This document shows positions 25,728-33,258 of a stretch of 64,000 nucleotides of DNA, piece by piece (the first letter of the stretch is position 1; each line of letters starts with the position of its first letter). The DNA lies in NCBI RefSeq assembly GCF_943193215.1, contig NZ_CALPDH010000010.1, positions 62,001 through 126,000 of the forward strand. The letters are read 5' to 3'. Under the pieces are notes generated by a model. It did no database searches, was not told the origin of the DNA, and was given only the letters and a program-made list of their open reading frames with translations. The position numbers were made by a program, and so were the translations under genes. The stretch is from Acetatifactor aquisgranensis. GTDB lineage: Bacteria; Bacillota; Clostridia; Lachnospirales; Lachnospiraceae.

Positions 25728-26039
25728 ATGGCATTTGGATCAATTGAACTGACAACGATATCCAGGGCGCAGGATTACACCACAATCAAGCATAATGAAG
25801 ATAACAAGGTAAATGTGGATCAGGCGAATTTCAGCGAACAGTTCCAGAAGACCACAGAGCAGAATATACGCGGTGTACACCAGAGCGATGATACCCAGTG
25901 GCATGAGAACAAGCCTGATGCCAAGGAAAAGGGAAATAATAAGTATAGCGGGGACGGCGGAAGACGGCGGAAGAAACAACAGGCTGCCCAGGAGCGTGTC
26001 GTACCGAAAGGGAGCGGGGGCTTTGATATAAAGATATAA
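25728..26039 (+). CDS. Small hydrophilic hypothetical protein
   Basis: Not recognised. The 103-residue protein starts MAFGSIELTTISRAQDYTTI, contains a conserved-looking stretch VDQANFSEQFQKTTEQN and becomes strongly basic near the C-terminus (GGRRRKKQQ). There is no membrane segment or signal peptide. ATG 25728 has GGAAGGAGG eight bases upstream and lies 17 bases after the DUF342 gene. Its place within the operon and good site favour a real gene. Confidence 0.7.
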   Translation: MAFGSIELTTISRAQDYTTIKHNEDNKVNVDQANFSEQFQKTTEQNIRGVHQSDDTQWHENKPDAKEKGNNKYSGDGGRRRKKQQAAQERVVPKGSGGFDIKI

Positions 26040-26080
26040 TCCCGGAAGACAAATATGCAGATTAGAATGGACGGACAAAA

Positions 26081-26782
26081 ATGGATATAATGGAAATTAT
26101 CCTTTTGATTGCGGGAGGGGTCATTTTTACGCTGAGTTTCTTTATCCCGGACAAAAAAGGGGCATCCGCTGACGTACTCACGGAGGAAGATATCAGGAAA
26201 ATGATAGACCGGGAGCTTGTGGCGGTGCGCAGCCACCTGGACGACGCGGTGGAGGAATCGGTATCCGATGCCATGGAGAAGACTGAGCGCTCTCTGGAGC
26301 GGATTTCCAATGAAAAAATTATGGCTGTCAACGAGTATTCCGACACTGTGCTGACAGAAATCCACAAAAACCATGAGGAGGTCATGTTTCTCTACGATAT
26401 GCTCAACAACAAGCATACCAGCCTGAAGAACACGGTGATGGAGGTGAACCGCGCCGCAAAAGAAGCGGAGGAGGCGATAACTGCTCTGAAGCGTCAGGTG
26501 ACGGAGACGGTAGACACGGATTCTGATTATAGGGCGGAGAGCCTGCAGACAGCAGAGTATGGGAAAACCAGTCCGGAGACAGAGGATGCGGAGGAGTTGG
26601 CAGAGGAAACGGTGGTCTTTTCCGAAACAGATGATTCTCTGGAAGAAAGCGGTTTCGTGAGCAATAAGGAAAAAATCAGGGAGCTCTACCGAAAGGGAAA
26701 ACCCCTGGCGGATATCGCCAGAGAGCTGGAGCTGGGTGTAGGAGAAGTAAAGCTGGTGATTGATTTATACCAGAACCGATAG
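26081..26782 (+). CDS. SwrB-like membrane/coiled-coil protein (DUF6115 type)
   Basis: The 233-residue protein has one N-terminal membrane helix (about 4-23, IILLIAGGVIFTLSFFI) and a long acidic coiled coil (about 35-135). A short C-terminal helix-turn-helix-like module follows (about 193-233, KEKIRELYRKGKPLADIARE). B. subtilis SwrB, which promotes hook-basal-body maturation, has the same layout and the same place between sigD and rpsB. The family assignment is by architecture and synteny, not alignment. ATG 26081 follows GGACAAAA, a weak site. Confidence 0.7.
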   Translation: MDIMEIILLIAGGVIFTLSFFIPDKKGASADVLTEEDIRKMIDRELVAVRSHLDDAVEESVSDAMEKTERSLERISNEKIMAVNEYSDTVLTEIHKNHEEVMFLYDMLNNKHTSLKNTVMEVNRAAKEAEEAITALKRQVTETVDTDSDYRAESLQTAEYGKTSPETEDAEELAEETVVFSETDDSLEESGFVSNKEKIRELYRKGKPLADIARELELGVGEVKLVIDLYQNR

Positions 26783-26796
26783 AAATGAGGAAATAA

Positions 26797-27423
26797 GTGA
26801 AACTGAGATATCAAATGCGGGGATTGGGAATTGGAATCATCGTGACCTCTCTGCTGATGGGAGTGGTCAAAGGGGAAAAGGTGCCTTTAAGCGATGCTGA
26901 GATAAAAGTCAGGGCAATGGAGCTTGGGATGGTAGAGAGCGATTCTTTAAGGCTGTCGGACATCCCCGATATGTCGGCGCCACCTGAGGAGCGGCAGCCT
27001 GATGCGGAAGACGGAGCTTTTGGAGGGACTAGTGCTGTGTCTGAGGAGGAAGCCGGCCTGGACGATGTGGAAAGCACGGAGGGGGAGGGGGCTTCCGAGC
27101 CTGAAGATGCCCGGGGAGACAAGGCTGGCGATATGCCGGATACGGATGATGGAGAAGCCGATCCGATGCCTGCTGGAAATGATGGACAGTCAAGTAGCAC
27201 TGCGGCTGAGGGAGACATCATCACTGTGGTCATCGAGGAGGGAGTCACTTCTTATAGTGTCTGCCAGCTTCTGGAGGAGCTGGGGCTGGTGGAGGACGCG
27301 GACAGCCTTGATTATTACATCTGCTCCAACAGCTATTCCAGAATCATTCAGGAGGGTACCTATGAGATTGCCAAAGGCACTGACGAGGAGGAAATCGTAA
27401 GGATTATCATGGGAAATAAATGA
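26797..27423 (+). CDS. Short MltG/YceG-like membrane protein
   Basis: The 208-residue product has an N-terminal membrane helix (about 8-24, GLGIGIIVTSLLMGVVKG) and a long acidic, Gly/Pro/Glu-rich linker (45-135). A C-terminal segment follows (about 138-208) that resembles the LysM-like N-terminal domain of MltG transglycosylases: VVIEEGVTSYSVCQLLEELG, then YEIAKGTDEEEIVRIIM. The catalytic domain of MltG is absent, so it is more likely a binding or anchoring protein than an enzyme. GTG 26797 has GAGGAAA upstream. It is the last gene of the cluster. Confidence 0.72.
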   Translation: MKLRYQMRGLGIGIIVTSLLMGVVKGEKVPLSDAEIKVRAMELGMVESDSLRLSDIPDMSAPPEERQPDAEDGAFGGTSAVSEEEAGLDDVESTEGEGASEPEDARGDKAGDMPDTDDGEADPMPAGNDGQSSSTAAEGDIITVVIEEGVTSYSVCQLLEELGLVEDADSLDYYICSNSYSRIIQEGTYEIAKGTDEEEIVRIIMGNK

Positions 27424-27445
27424 ACCGAAAATCGTTATATTTTGG

Positions 27446-27474
27446 CAATACCTCTTGCACGGCAGGAGGTATTG
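27446..27474. repeat. Perfect inverted repeat overlapping the rpsB -35 box
   Basis: CAATACCTC (27446-27454) and GAGGTATTG (27466-27474) are perfect nine-base arms around an 11-base loop that contains the -35 hexamer TTGCAC. It may be the end-of-operon terminator of the flagellar cluster (no clear T-run follows) or a protein-binding site controlling rpsB. Confidence 0.65.
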
Positions 27475-27483
27475 TGTTATAAT
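27455..27483 (+). promoter_or_regulatory. SigA-type promoter of rpsB-tsf
   Basis: TTGCAC (27455-27460), a 17-base spacer and a perfect TATAAT (27478-27483) predict a strong vegetative promoter with a start near 27490. The distance to the rpsB start then leaves a leader of about 170 bases. Confidence 0.85.
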
Positions 27484-27661
27484 GCAGAATGTTGGAAAGT
27501 GCGTAGCTGCGCTTTTGAAGCTGCCTGAAAGGCAAAAAACACGCAGACCGATTCGGCAATGGTGCTCTTTTCAGAAGGGTAGTTGCCGGAGACAGTCGGA
27601 TTAAAACGCGAATCCGGCGGGGAGGCCATGCGGAAGAAAACAACCAAACGGAGGTAAGGAC
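27484..27661 (+). promoter_or_regulatory. 5' leader of rpsB
   Basis: This non-coding leader has several small stems: AAGTGC with GCGCTT near 27497-27518, GCCT/AGGC near 27524, CGGCAA (27554-27559) with TTGCCG (27583-27588), and CGGATT (27597-27602) with AATCCG (27611-27616). Leaders of rpsB in other bacteria bind ribosomal protein S2 for feedback control. The same role is inferred here, not shown. Confidence 0.5.
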
Positions 27662-28423
27662 ATGAGCGTTATTTCAATGAAACAGCTGCTTGAAGCAGGC
27701 GTCCATTTCGGACATCAGACCAGAAGATGGAACCCTAAGATGGCTCCCTACATCTTCACAGAGAGGAACGGCATCCACATCATCGATCTGCAGAAATCTG
27801 TGGGAAAGGTGGACGAGGCCTACAGGGCAGTGTCTGAAATCGCTGCACAGGGCGGCACCATTCTGTTCGTAGGAACCAAGAAGCAGGCCCAGGACGCTGT
27901 AAAGACCGAGGCGGAGCGCTGCGGCATGTATTATGTGAACGAGAGATGGCTGGGCGGCATGCTGACCAACTTCAAGACCATCCAGTCTCGTATCGGCAGG
28001 CTTCACGCCATCGAGAAGATGTCTGAGGACGGAACTTTCGACGTGCTTCCCAAGAAAGAAGTCATTAAGCTGAAGAAAGAGTGGGAGAAGCTGGAGAAGA
28101 ACCTGGGCGGTATCAGGAACATGACCAGAGTGCCTGACGCTATTTTCGTAGTAGACCCCAAGAAAGAGAGAATATGTGTGCAGGAGGCCCATGCACTGGG
28201 TATCACTCTGATTGGTATCGGCGATACCAATTGCGATCCTGAGGAGTTGGATTACATCATTCCCGGAAATGATGACGCAATCAGGGCTGTAAAGCTGATT
28301 GTCTCCAAGATGGCGGACGCTGTCATCGAGGCGAATCAGGGCGAGGCTGTCTACACCGAGGAGGAAGCTGCAGCAGAAGCTGGCGCTGCCGAGGATATCG
28401 AGGAGATAGCCGCAGCAGAATAA
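27662..28423 (+). CDS. rpsB: 30S ribosomal protein S2
   Basis: S2 joins the 30S subunit late and binds near S1. The 253-residue protein shows typical motifs: MKQLLEAGVHFGHQTRRWNPKM, GTKKQAQDAV, NERWLGGMLTNFKT and GDTNCDPEELDYIIPGNDD. An Ala/Glu-rich C-terminal tail follows. ATG 27662 has GGAGGTAAGGAC upstream. It forms an operon with tsf and follows the flagellar cluster exactly as in B. subtilis (swrB-rpsB-tsf). Confidence 0.98.
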   Translation: MSVISMKQLLEAGVHFGHQTRRWNPKMAPYIFTERNGIHIIDLQKSVGKVDEAYRAVSEIAAQGGTILFVGTKKQAQDAVKTEAERCGMYYVNERWLGGMLTNFKTIQSRIGRLHAIEKMSEDGTFDVLPKKEVIKLKKEWEKLEKNLGGIRNMTRVPDAIFVVDPKKERICVQEAHALGITLIGIGDTNCDPEELDYIIPGNDDAIRAVKLIVSKMADAVIEANQGEAVYTEEEAAAEAGAAEDIEEIAAAE

Positions 28424-28471
28424 AGCTTTGGGCAGGACTGAAATATGAGATGAAACAGGAGGATGATATAA

Positions 28472-29413
28472 ATGGCAGAGATTACTGCTGCAATGGTCAA
28501 GGAACTGCGTGAGCAGACCGGCGCCGGCATGATGGATTGTAAGAAGGCTCTGAATGAGACCAATGGAAATATGGAAGAGGCCGTGGAGGTTCTGAGAAAG
28601 AGCGGACAGGCCAAAGCTGTGAAGAAAGAGAGCAGGATTGCGGCTGAGGGTATCTGCCGCATCGCCACTGAAGGCGACACGAAAGCCGCAGTGGTGGAGG
28701 TGAACTCCGAGACTGACTTCGTGGCAAAGAACGAGACTTTCCAGCAGTTTGTGGAGGCGGTGGCTAAGCAGGCTGTGAAGACAGGGGTGTCCGACATCGA
28801 AGCTTTCCTGGAGGAGGCATGGATTGAGGACAGCGCCAAGAAAGTGAAAGAGGCTCTGGTAGATAAGATTGCCGTTATCGGCGAGAAACTGAGCATCAGG
28901 AGATTCGAGAAGGTAGTGGCAGCGGATGGCTGTGTAGCTACTTATGTACATGGTGGCGGACGAATCGGCGTTATCATTGAGGCGAAGACTGATGTGGTGA
29001 ATGATGCTGTGAAAGAAGCCCTGACGAATCTTGCCATGCAGGTGGCTGCTCTGAATCCCAAGTACGTGGCTACTTCAGATGTGTCTGAGGAATACAAGGC
29101 TCATGAGAAAGAAATCCTTGCAGCTCAGATTGCACAGGATCCCAAGATGGCAGGCAAGCCTGAGAAGGTTATCGAGGGCGCTGTCATGGGCCGTCTGAAC
29201 AAAGAGCTGAAGGAAGTATGTCTGTTGGAGCAGGTATATGTAAAGGCTGAGGATGGCAAGCAGACCGTGGCGCAGTATGTGGCACAGGTAGCCAAGGAGA
29301 ACGGCGCTGATTTGAGCATCAGCAGGTTCGTGCGTTTTGAGACTGGTGAGGGCATAGAGAAGAAGCAGGAGGATTTCGCTGCTGAGGTGGCGGCGCAGAT
29401 GGGGGCTATGTAG
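28472..29413 (+). CDS. tsf: Translation elongation factor Ts
   Basis: EF-Ts recycles EF-Tu from the GDP to the GTP form. The 313-residue protein begins MAEITAAMVKELREQTGAGM with the signature MDCKKAL, has NSETDFVAKNE in the core domain, and ends with the usual helical tail. ATG 28472 follows AGGAGGATG. It lies 48 bases after rpsB. A terminator follows at 29557. Confidence 0.98.
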   Translation: MAEITAAMVKELREQTGAGMMDCKKALNETNGNMEEAVEVLRKSGQAKAVKKESRIAAEGICRIATEGDTKAAVVEVNSETDFVAKNETFQQFVEAVAKQAVKTGVSDIEAFLEEAWIEDSAKKVKEALVDKIAVIGEKLSIRRFEKVVAADGCVATYVHGGGRIGVIIEAKTDVVNDAVKEALTNLAMQVAALNPKYVATSDVSEEYKAHEKEILAAQIAQDPKMAGKPEKVIEGAVMGRLNKELKEVCLLEQVYVKAEDGKQTVAQYVAQVAKENGADLSISRFVRFETGEGIEKKQEDFAAEVAAQMGAM

Positions 29414-29417
29414 TATA

Positions 29418-29547
29418 GCCAGTTAAAATTTTAGGCGTTAGTCAACATATGTGTTGGTGCAGCCTGAAAGTGCCATAAACACAGTATTCTGATACAGCCA
29501 AAACCAGGAAACCAACACAGTTATTGACTAACACCAAATTTTATGGC
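29418..29547. repeat. 130-base element with long imperfect inverted-repeat ends
   Basis: The left arm (29418-29458) and right arm (29511-29547) are nearly complementary; the inner 22 bases (GTTAGTCAACATATGTGTTGG and its partner) differ at only a few positions. The loop is about 52 bases. It could be a small non-autonomous transposable element (MITE-like) or an unusually large hairpin at the end of tsf. It marks the left edge of the AT-rich accessory stretch. Confidence 0.6.
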
Positions 29548-29556
29548 AAGTTTTGA

Positions 29557-29590
29557 AGAGCTTCAGAGAAATCTGGGGCTCTTTTTCTTT
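29557..29590 (+). terminator. Rho-independent terminator after tsf
   Basis: AGAGC (29557-29561) and CAGA pair with TCTG and GCTCT (29578-29582) around a GAAA loop, followed directly by a T-rich run (TTTTTCTTTT). This is the classical form for ending rpsB-tsf transcription. Confidence 0.85.
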
Positions 29591-29853
29591 TCTGAAACAG
29601 GGAATTTGGATTGCAACATATGGATATGTTTTTGTAAAGTAGTTTAAAAACAAACTGTTTTGATTGAAATATAAACGGTGAGGCAACATGAAATTAAAAA
29701 TATCCAGTATTCACAATGGAACATGCAAATCAATACTATGATAACATTGTATTTTGAGGATTTATATTTCCCGACCATATGTCACATATTCTGCAGCTGA
29801 TGCTTTTGGGCAGATATGCAGCCGAAGGTGGTGCAGAGCATCATGGAGATTAA
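29591..29853. other. Non-coding AT-rich stretch with no intact gene
   Basis: Apart from a 17-codon frame starting at ATG 29688 (MKLKISSIHNGTCK), nothing here resembles a complete gene. Base composition differs clearly from the GC-rich flanks. It appears to be decayed DNA belonging to the accessory region. Confidence 0.5.
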
Positions 29854-29994
29854 CATTACAGTATAACGATTGACATTGATACTCATGTGGCGGATGAGAA
29901 GTATCAGGGGGAAATTGGGAAGTTTGGAAAGGCTATGGAGGTTGCTGAATTGGGAGAAATGGATAATTCCGGGATGGTGCAGACACTTCAGTGA
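29854..29994 (+). pseudogene. Possible C-terminal gene remnant
   Basis: The frame is open for 46 codons from just after a TAA at 29851 to a stop at 29992-29994, with no start codon. The peptide (HYSITIDIDTHVADEKYQ, then an acidic helix) looks protein-like. The bases just before it, in another frame, also read plausibly (MLLGRYAAEGGAEHHGD). This suggests a frameshifted gene end. The family was not identified. Confidence 0.25.
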
Positions 29995-30147
29995 GGTGCA
30001 TATATTAAAATAGTAAATAATTGCAAAGTGACAGCAGATGATTCAGAATCTGAAAATTGCATAAACTGATTGAAAAAAGAGTCCGGAGATGATAAGATAA
30101 GAATAAAAACAGGAAAACAAGTGTTTTGTTGAAGAGGAGGCGATAGA

Positions 30148-30327
30148 ATGGCTACATCCAGTATACTGACCAATGTAAAGATTACTGATCCGAAAAAAAT
30201 TGAATCCTTTATCAAGGCTCTTGATGCTTCGGCAGATGATCCCAAAAGAGAGCCATCCGCACAGGTGAGCCGCCAGATGACAAATATAGATGAGATACGG
30301 AGATTGATGTCCAAGAGGGTTCGATAA
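30148..30327 (+). CDS. Possible antitoxin partner of a GNAT-type toxin
   Basis: This 59-residue protein begins MATSSILTNVKITDPKKIES. It has a GAGGAGG site nine bases before ATG 30148 and ends one base before the start of the next frame. Small proteins of this type commonly precede acetyltransferase-like toxins in Lachnospiraceae. The basic C-terminus (RRLMSKRVR) and Pro/Ser-rich middle fit a flexible antitoxin. The role rests on recollection of the gene pair and was not tested. Its presumed partner is broken. Confidence 0.55.
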   Translation: MATSSILTNVKITDPKKIESFIKALDASADDPKREPSAQVSRQMTNIDEIRRLMSKRVR

Positions 30328-30328
30328 A

Positions 30329-30816
30329 ATGAAGGAATATACAGTAGTCAATATATTGGATATGCTGGAAGCAATCGGAGAGGAGAACTTAAGTGCAATT
30401 CTCTCCGATTTTTCTTGTCCGAGATTGCAGCAATCTTTACTTTAACCCATAAGGCAGTAGAAATTGGAAATGCAGATATTTCTTCGACGATGAGAAGAAA
30501 ACTGTCCAGATATGCACAGTTGGATGGAAATACAAACTCCTACACAGTGTCCGCCTTTTTAATCGCGCAGTTTGGGAAAAATTATGGATTTAAAGGGAAC
30601 CTGGAATTGTCCGGAAATGCTTTGATGGATGATGCGTTTGAAATATTGGGGCGAGTCCAGAGAGACATAGGTGGGGGAATCGTGTATTTGGAGTGCGAGG
30701 ACCGACCGAAGCTTTTGGGATTTTATCAGAATGACAAAAATCGGTTTAAGATTTTTGGGGAGAGGTATTCGGATGTGGATTAGACAAAGTACGTTCAATT
30801 GTTGAAATTGTTTTAA
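30329..30816 (+). pseudogene. Disrupted GNAT acetyltransferase-like toxin gene
   Basis: The first part (ATG 30329) reads MKEYTVVNILDMLEAIGEEN and on to LSDFSCP, then goes out of frame at about 30415. The second part continues in another frame with AAIFTLTHKAVEIGNADIS, RRKLSRYAQLD, SYTVSAFLIAQFGKNYG and GGGIVYLECEDRPKLLGFYQ. This is recognised as the C-terminal half of a GNAT-type protein. The residues normally joining the two parts are missing, so a deletion probably caused the shift. A TAG at 30781-30783 interrupts the end; the same frame continues TKYVQLLKLF to a TAA at 30814. Confidence 0.6.
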
Positions 30817-30909
30817 GCAGCAGAGTAGACATATCATGAAAATAAAGCTGGCCGATAGTGTTATAAATTTCGTGCATGTTGCAGTAAAAGACATTGATTG
30901 AGGTTGATA

Positions 30910-30999
30910 ATGGATTTGATTGAATCTTTGAAGCTGACGGCCGAACAGGCAATGGAGGCGTTGAAGGTGCCGGAAGCGGAAAAAATTAACCACAATTAA
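30910..30999 (+). pseudogene. Short gene-tail fragment
   Basis: A 29-codon frame from ATG 30910 reads MDLIESLKLTAEQAMEALKV. This resembles the closing helix found at the C-terminus of some Lachnospiraceae nuclease- or transposase-related proteins (recollection only). It ends immediately before the truncated penicillin-binding protein, so it probably marks the joint of a recombination event. Confidence 0.35.
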
Positions 31000-31021
31000 C
31001 TTATACGATGAAGAAAGAAAC

Positions 31022-32806
31022 GTGGTGAAGTATCAGACGGCATTTGATACTTCTGCAGGAAATATCAGTTTTGAAAACGAGGCATTTTTTCTGAAAAGAG
31101 AAGACGGCTACAAGTTGGCATGGAGCGATTCTCTGATTTATCCGGGATTATCCTCCACGGACAGAGTAAGGGTTTCCACCACACAGGCCAAAAGAGGAGA
31201 AATATTAGACAGAAATGGCCGTGTCCTTGCAGGAGCAGGTGTTGCATCTTCCGTAGGAATTGTACCGGGAGAACTGGAGGACAGAGACAATGCGATAGGG
31301 CAGATAGCGGAGCTGCTTACAATGGAGCCGGAAGAAATAGAAAAGAAGTTATCGGCAAAGTGGGTAAAGGATGATTCTTTTGTTCCGGTCAAAACACTGC
31401 GAAAAGTGGAAGAAATAGAATTGATGTCATTAGAGCCGGATGAAGAAGCGCTAAAAGAGCATGAAAGGCAACAGCGGCTGCTTGAGATACCGGGGGTTAT
31501 GATTTCGGATATGGAAGTAAGGTCGTATCCCTTGAAAGATGCGGGGGCGCATTTGGTCGGTTATGTTCAGAATGTGACAGCGGAGGATTTGGAAAAGCAC
31601 GCAGATGAAGGCTATACGGCAAGCAGTGTGATTGGAAGAAGCGGAGCAGAGGGATTGTTTGAGAGAGAATTAAAGGGGCAGAACGGGTGTCGTATTTATA
31701 TTGTGGATTCGGATGGGAATGAAAAAGAAGAGCTTGCCCGCCGTATAGCAGAAAATGGACAAGACATAAAGCTGACAATAGATTCAGGACTTCAAAAGGC
31801 TTTATATGAACAGTTTCAGAGTGATAAAAGCTGTTCAGTGGCGATGAATCCATACACAGGGGAGGTGCTGGCATTGGTAAGCACACCCTCTTATGATGAC
31901 AATGATTTTATTATGGGATTGTCCAGTGAAAAATGGACGGCATTGAATGAGGATGAAAATAAGCCAATGTATAATCGGTTCCGTCAGGCGTGGTGTCCAG
32001 GTTCTGTCTTTAAACCCATTATTGCGGCAATCGGTTTGGAGTCAGGGGCGATTGAACCCAATAAAGATTATGGGAATGTAGGATTAAGCTGGCAGAAAGA
32101 CGCTTCATGGGGTTCATATTATGTGACAACCCTCCATGCTTATGATCCGGTTGTTCTAGAAAATGCTTTGATTTATTCTGATAACATTTACTTTGCAAAA
32201 GCGGCATTAAAAATCGGCGCAGAGGAAATGAAAAATTCCCTGTTAAGGCTGGGTTTTCGGGAAGAAATGCCCTTTGAAGTTGTAATGGCAGAATCACAGT
32301 ATTCCAACACGGAAAATATTGAAACGGAGATACAACTGGCGGACAGCGGATACGGACAGGGACAGATTCTGGTTAATCCGCTCCACATGGCATGCATCTA
32401 TACAGCCTTTTGCAATAAAGGAAATGTGGTAAAACCGTATTTTGTTTATTGTCCAGATGCAGAGCCGGAATACTGGATTCCAAATGCTTTTTCTGAAAAT
32501 ACAACGAGCCTTGTGTTGGAGGGAAGCAAAAAGGTTATCAATGATCCACATGGAACGGGTTATGCAGCGCACCGGGAGGATGCTTTGTTGGCAGGGAAAA
32601 CAGGAACGGCAGAAATCAAAGCCTCGAAAGAGGATACTTCCGGCACGGAGCTTGGATGGTTTGCTATTTTTACAGCAGAAAACACAGTGGAACATCCGAT
32701 TTTGATTGTGAGCATGGTAGAAGATGTAAAGGAGAGAGGAGGTAGCGGCTATGTGGTGGGAAAAGAGAAAGAAGTTCTGGAAGGCTGGTTTGGCAAAAAA
32801 GAATAG
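31022..32806 (+). CDS. MecA/PBP3-like penicillin-binding protein lacking its N-terminus
   Basis: This class B transpeptidase is related to MecA and B. subtilis PbpC. The 594-residue frame begins inside the MecA_N (NTF2-like) domain: VKYQTAFDTSAGNISFENEA matches the end of that domain. The dimerisation domain follows (about 50-250), then the transpeptidase with active-site SVFK (Ser328), SDN (386) and KTG (526-528). The usual membrane anchor and most of MecA_N are missing. The frame stays open upstream to 30965, without a start or signal, next to a foreign gene fragment. GTG 31022 has no good site. It is probably a 5'-truncated gene. Confidence 0.85.
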   Translation: MVKYQTAFDTSAGNISFENEAFFLKREDGYKLAWSDSLIYPGLSSTDRVRVSTTQAKRGEILDRNGRVLAGAGVASSVGIVPGELEDRDNAIGQIAELLTMEPEEIEKKLSAKWVKDDSFVPVKTLRKVEEIELMSLEPDEEALKEHERQQRLLEIPGVMISDMEVRSYPLKDAGAHLVGYVQNVTAEDLEKHADEGYTASSVIGRSGAEGLFERELKGQNGCRIYIVDSDGNEKEELARRIAENGQDIKLTIDSGLQKALYEQFQSDKSCSVAMNPYTGEVLALVSTPSYDDNDFIMGLSSEKWTALNEDENKPMYNRFRQAWCPGSVFKPIIAAIGLESGAIEPNKDYGNVGLSWQKDASWGSYYVTTLHAYDPVVLENALIYSDNIYFAKAALKIGAEEMKNSLLRLGFREEMPFEVVMAESQYSNTENIETEIQLADSGYGQGQILVNPLHMACIYTAFCNKGNVVKPYFVYCPDAEPEYWIPNAFSENTTSLVLEGSKKVINDPHGTGYAAHREDALLAGKTGTAEIKASKEDTSGTELGWFAIFTAENTVEHPILIVSMVEDVKERGGSGYVVGKEKEVLEGWFGKKE

Positions 32807-32817
32807 AAAGACATATT

Positions 32818-33161
32818 ATGAAAAGAGGAACAACTATTTTAAATTGGGATATTGGATATTTATATGCGCAGTTCTTTTAACGGGCTGTTCGAAAGAACGC
32901 AGTACAGAAGAAAGGATTGTTGTGGAAGATGTAAAAGAAGAAATGGAGGAAGAAAAAAAGAGCGGCAGGAAATGGGTTGTTGACGCATGGTTTACCGGAT
33001 TTGCAGAAACCGCAGAGGGGAAGTTATATTTTTGCGTGCGTCTTGGAAGGACAGATGGTATGAACGTATCCAGTCCGTTGGCAAAGGAAATTGCGATTCA
33101 TATTGTATCAGATTATAGCAATCATTTACCGGAATGTATGTCGGCAGCGGTATCGGACTAA
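32818..33161 (+). pseudogene. Remnant of a class D beta-lactamase-like lipoprotein
   Basis: The frame, which has no good start of its own, encodes a lipoprotein signal (YWIFICAVLLTGC) and a short charged linker, then jumps to the end of a class D-like fold: KSG followed by VVDAWFTGFAETAEGKLYF and PLAKEIAIHIVSDY. The segments with the active-site SxxK and SxV/N boxes are absent, so an internal deletion is inferred. ATG 32818 (MKR) is out of frame by two bases relative to the signal sequence, suggesting a frameshift. BlaR1 opposite ends with a similar domain (SGWFIGYVERDNHTYFFATN). Confidence 0.55.
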
Positions 33162-33211
33162 CAAAATATCCGTTTCGTTTTCTAAACGTTCCGGAGATTA
33201 TAGATGTGAAA

Positions 33212-33258
33212 CTTATCAGAAAAGAATGAGGAGCTGTCCGCCCCTCATTCCTGATAGG
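33212..33258 (-). terminator. Hairpin terminator between convergent genes (blaR1 end)
   Basis: GAATGAGG (33224-33231) pairs with CCTCATTC (33243-33250), and outside a four-A bulge CTTATCAG (33212-33219) pairs with CTGATAGG (33251-33258). On the minus strand the inner stem is followed by TTTT, as expected for a terminator after blaR1. The arms overlap the blaR1 stop codon. Confidence 0.6.

Noticed and set aside
27674..28951. 425-codon open frame antisense to rpsB-tsf
   Set aside because: It is a shadow of highly biased ribosomal-gene codons. It has no ribosome-binding site or recognisable domain, and the plus strand is certainly coding.
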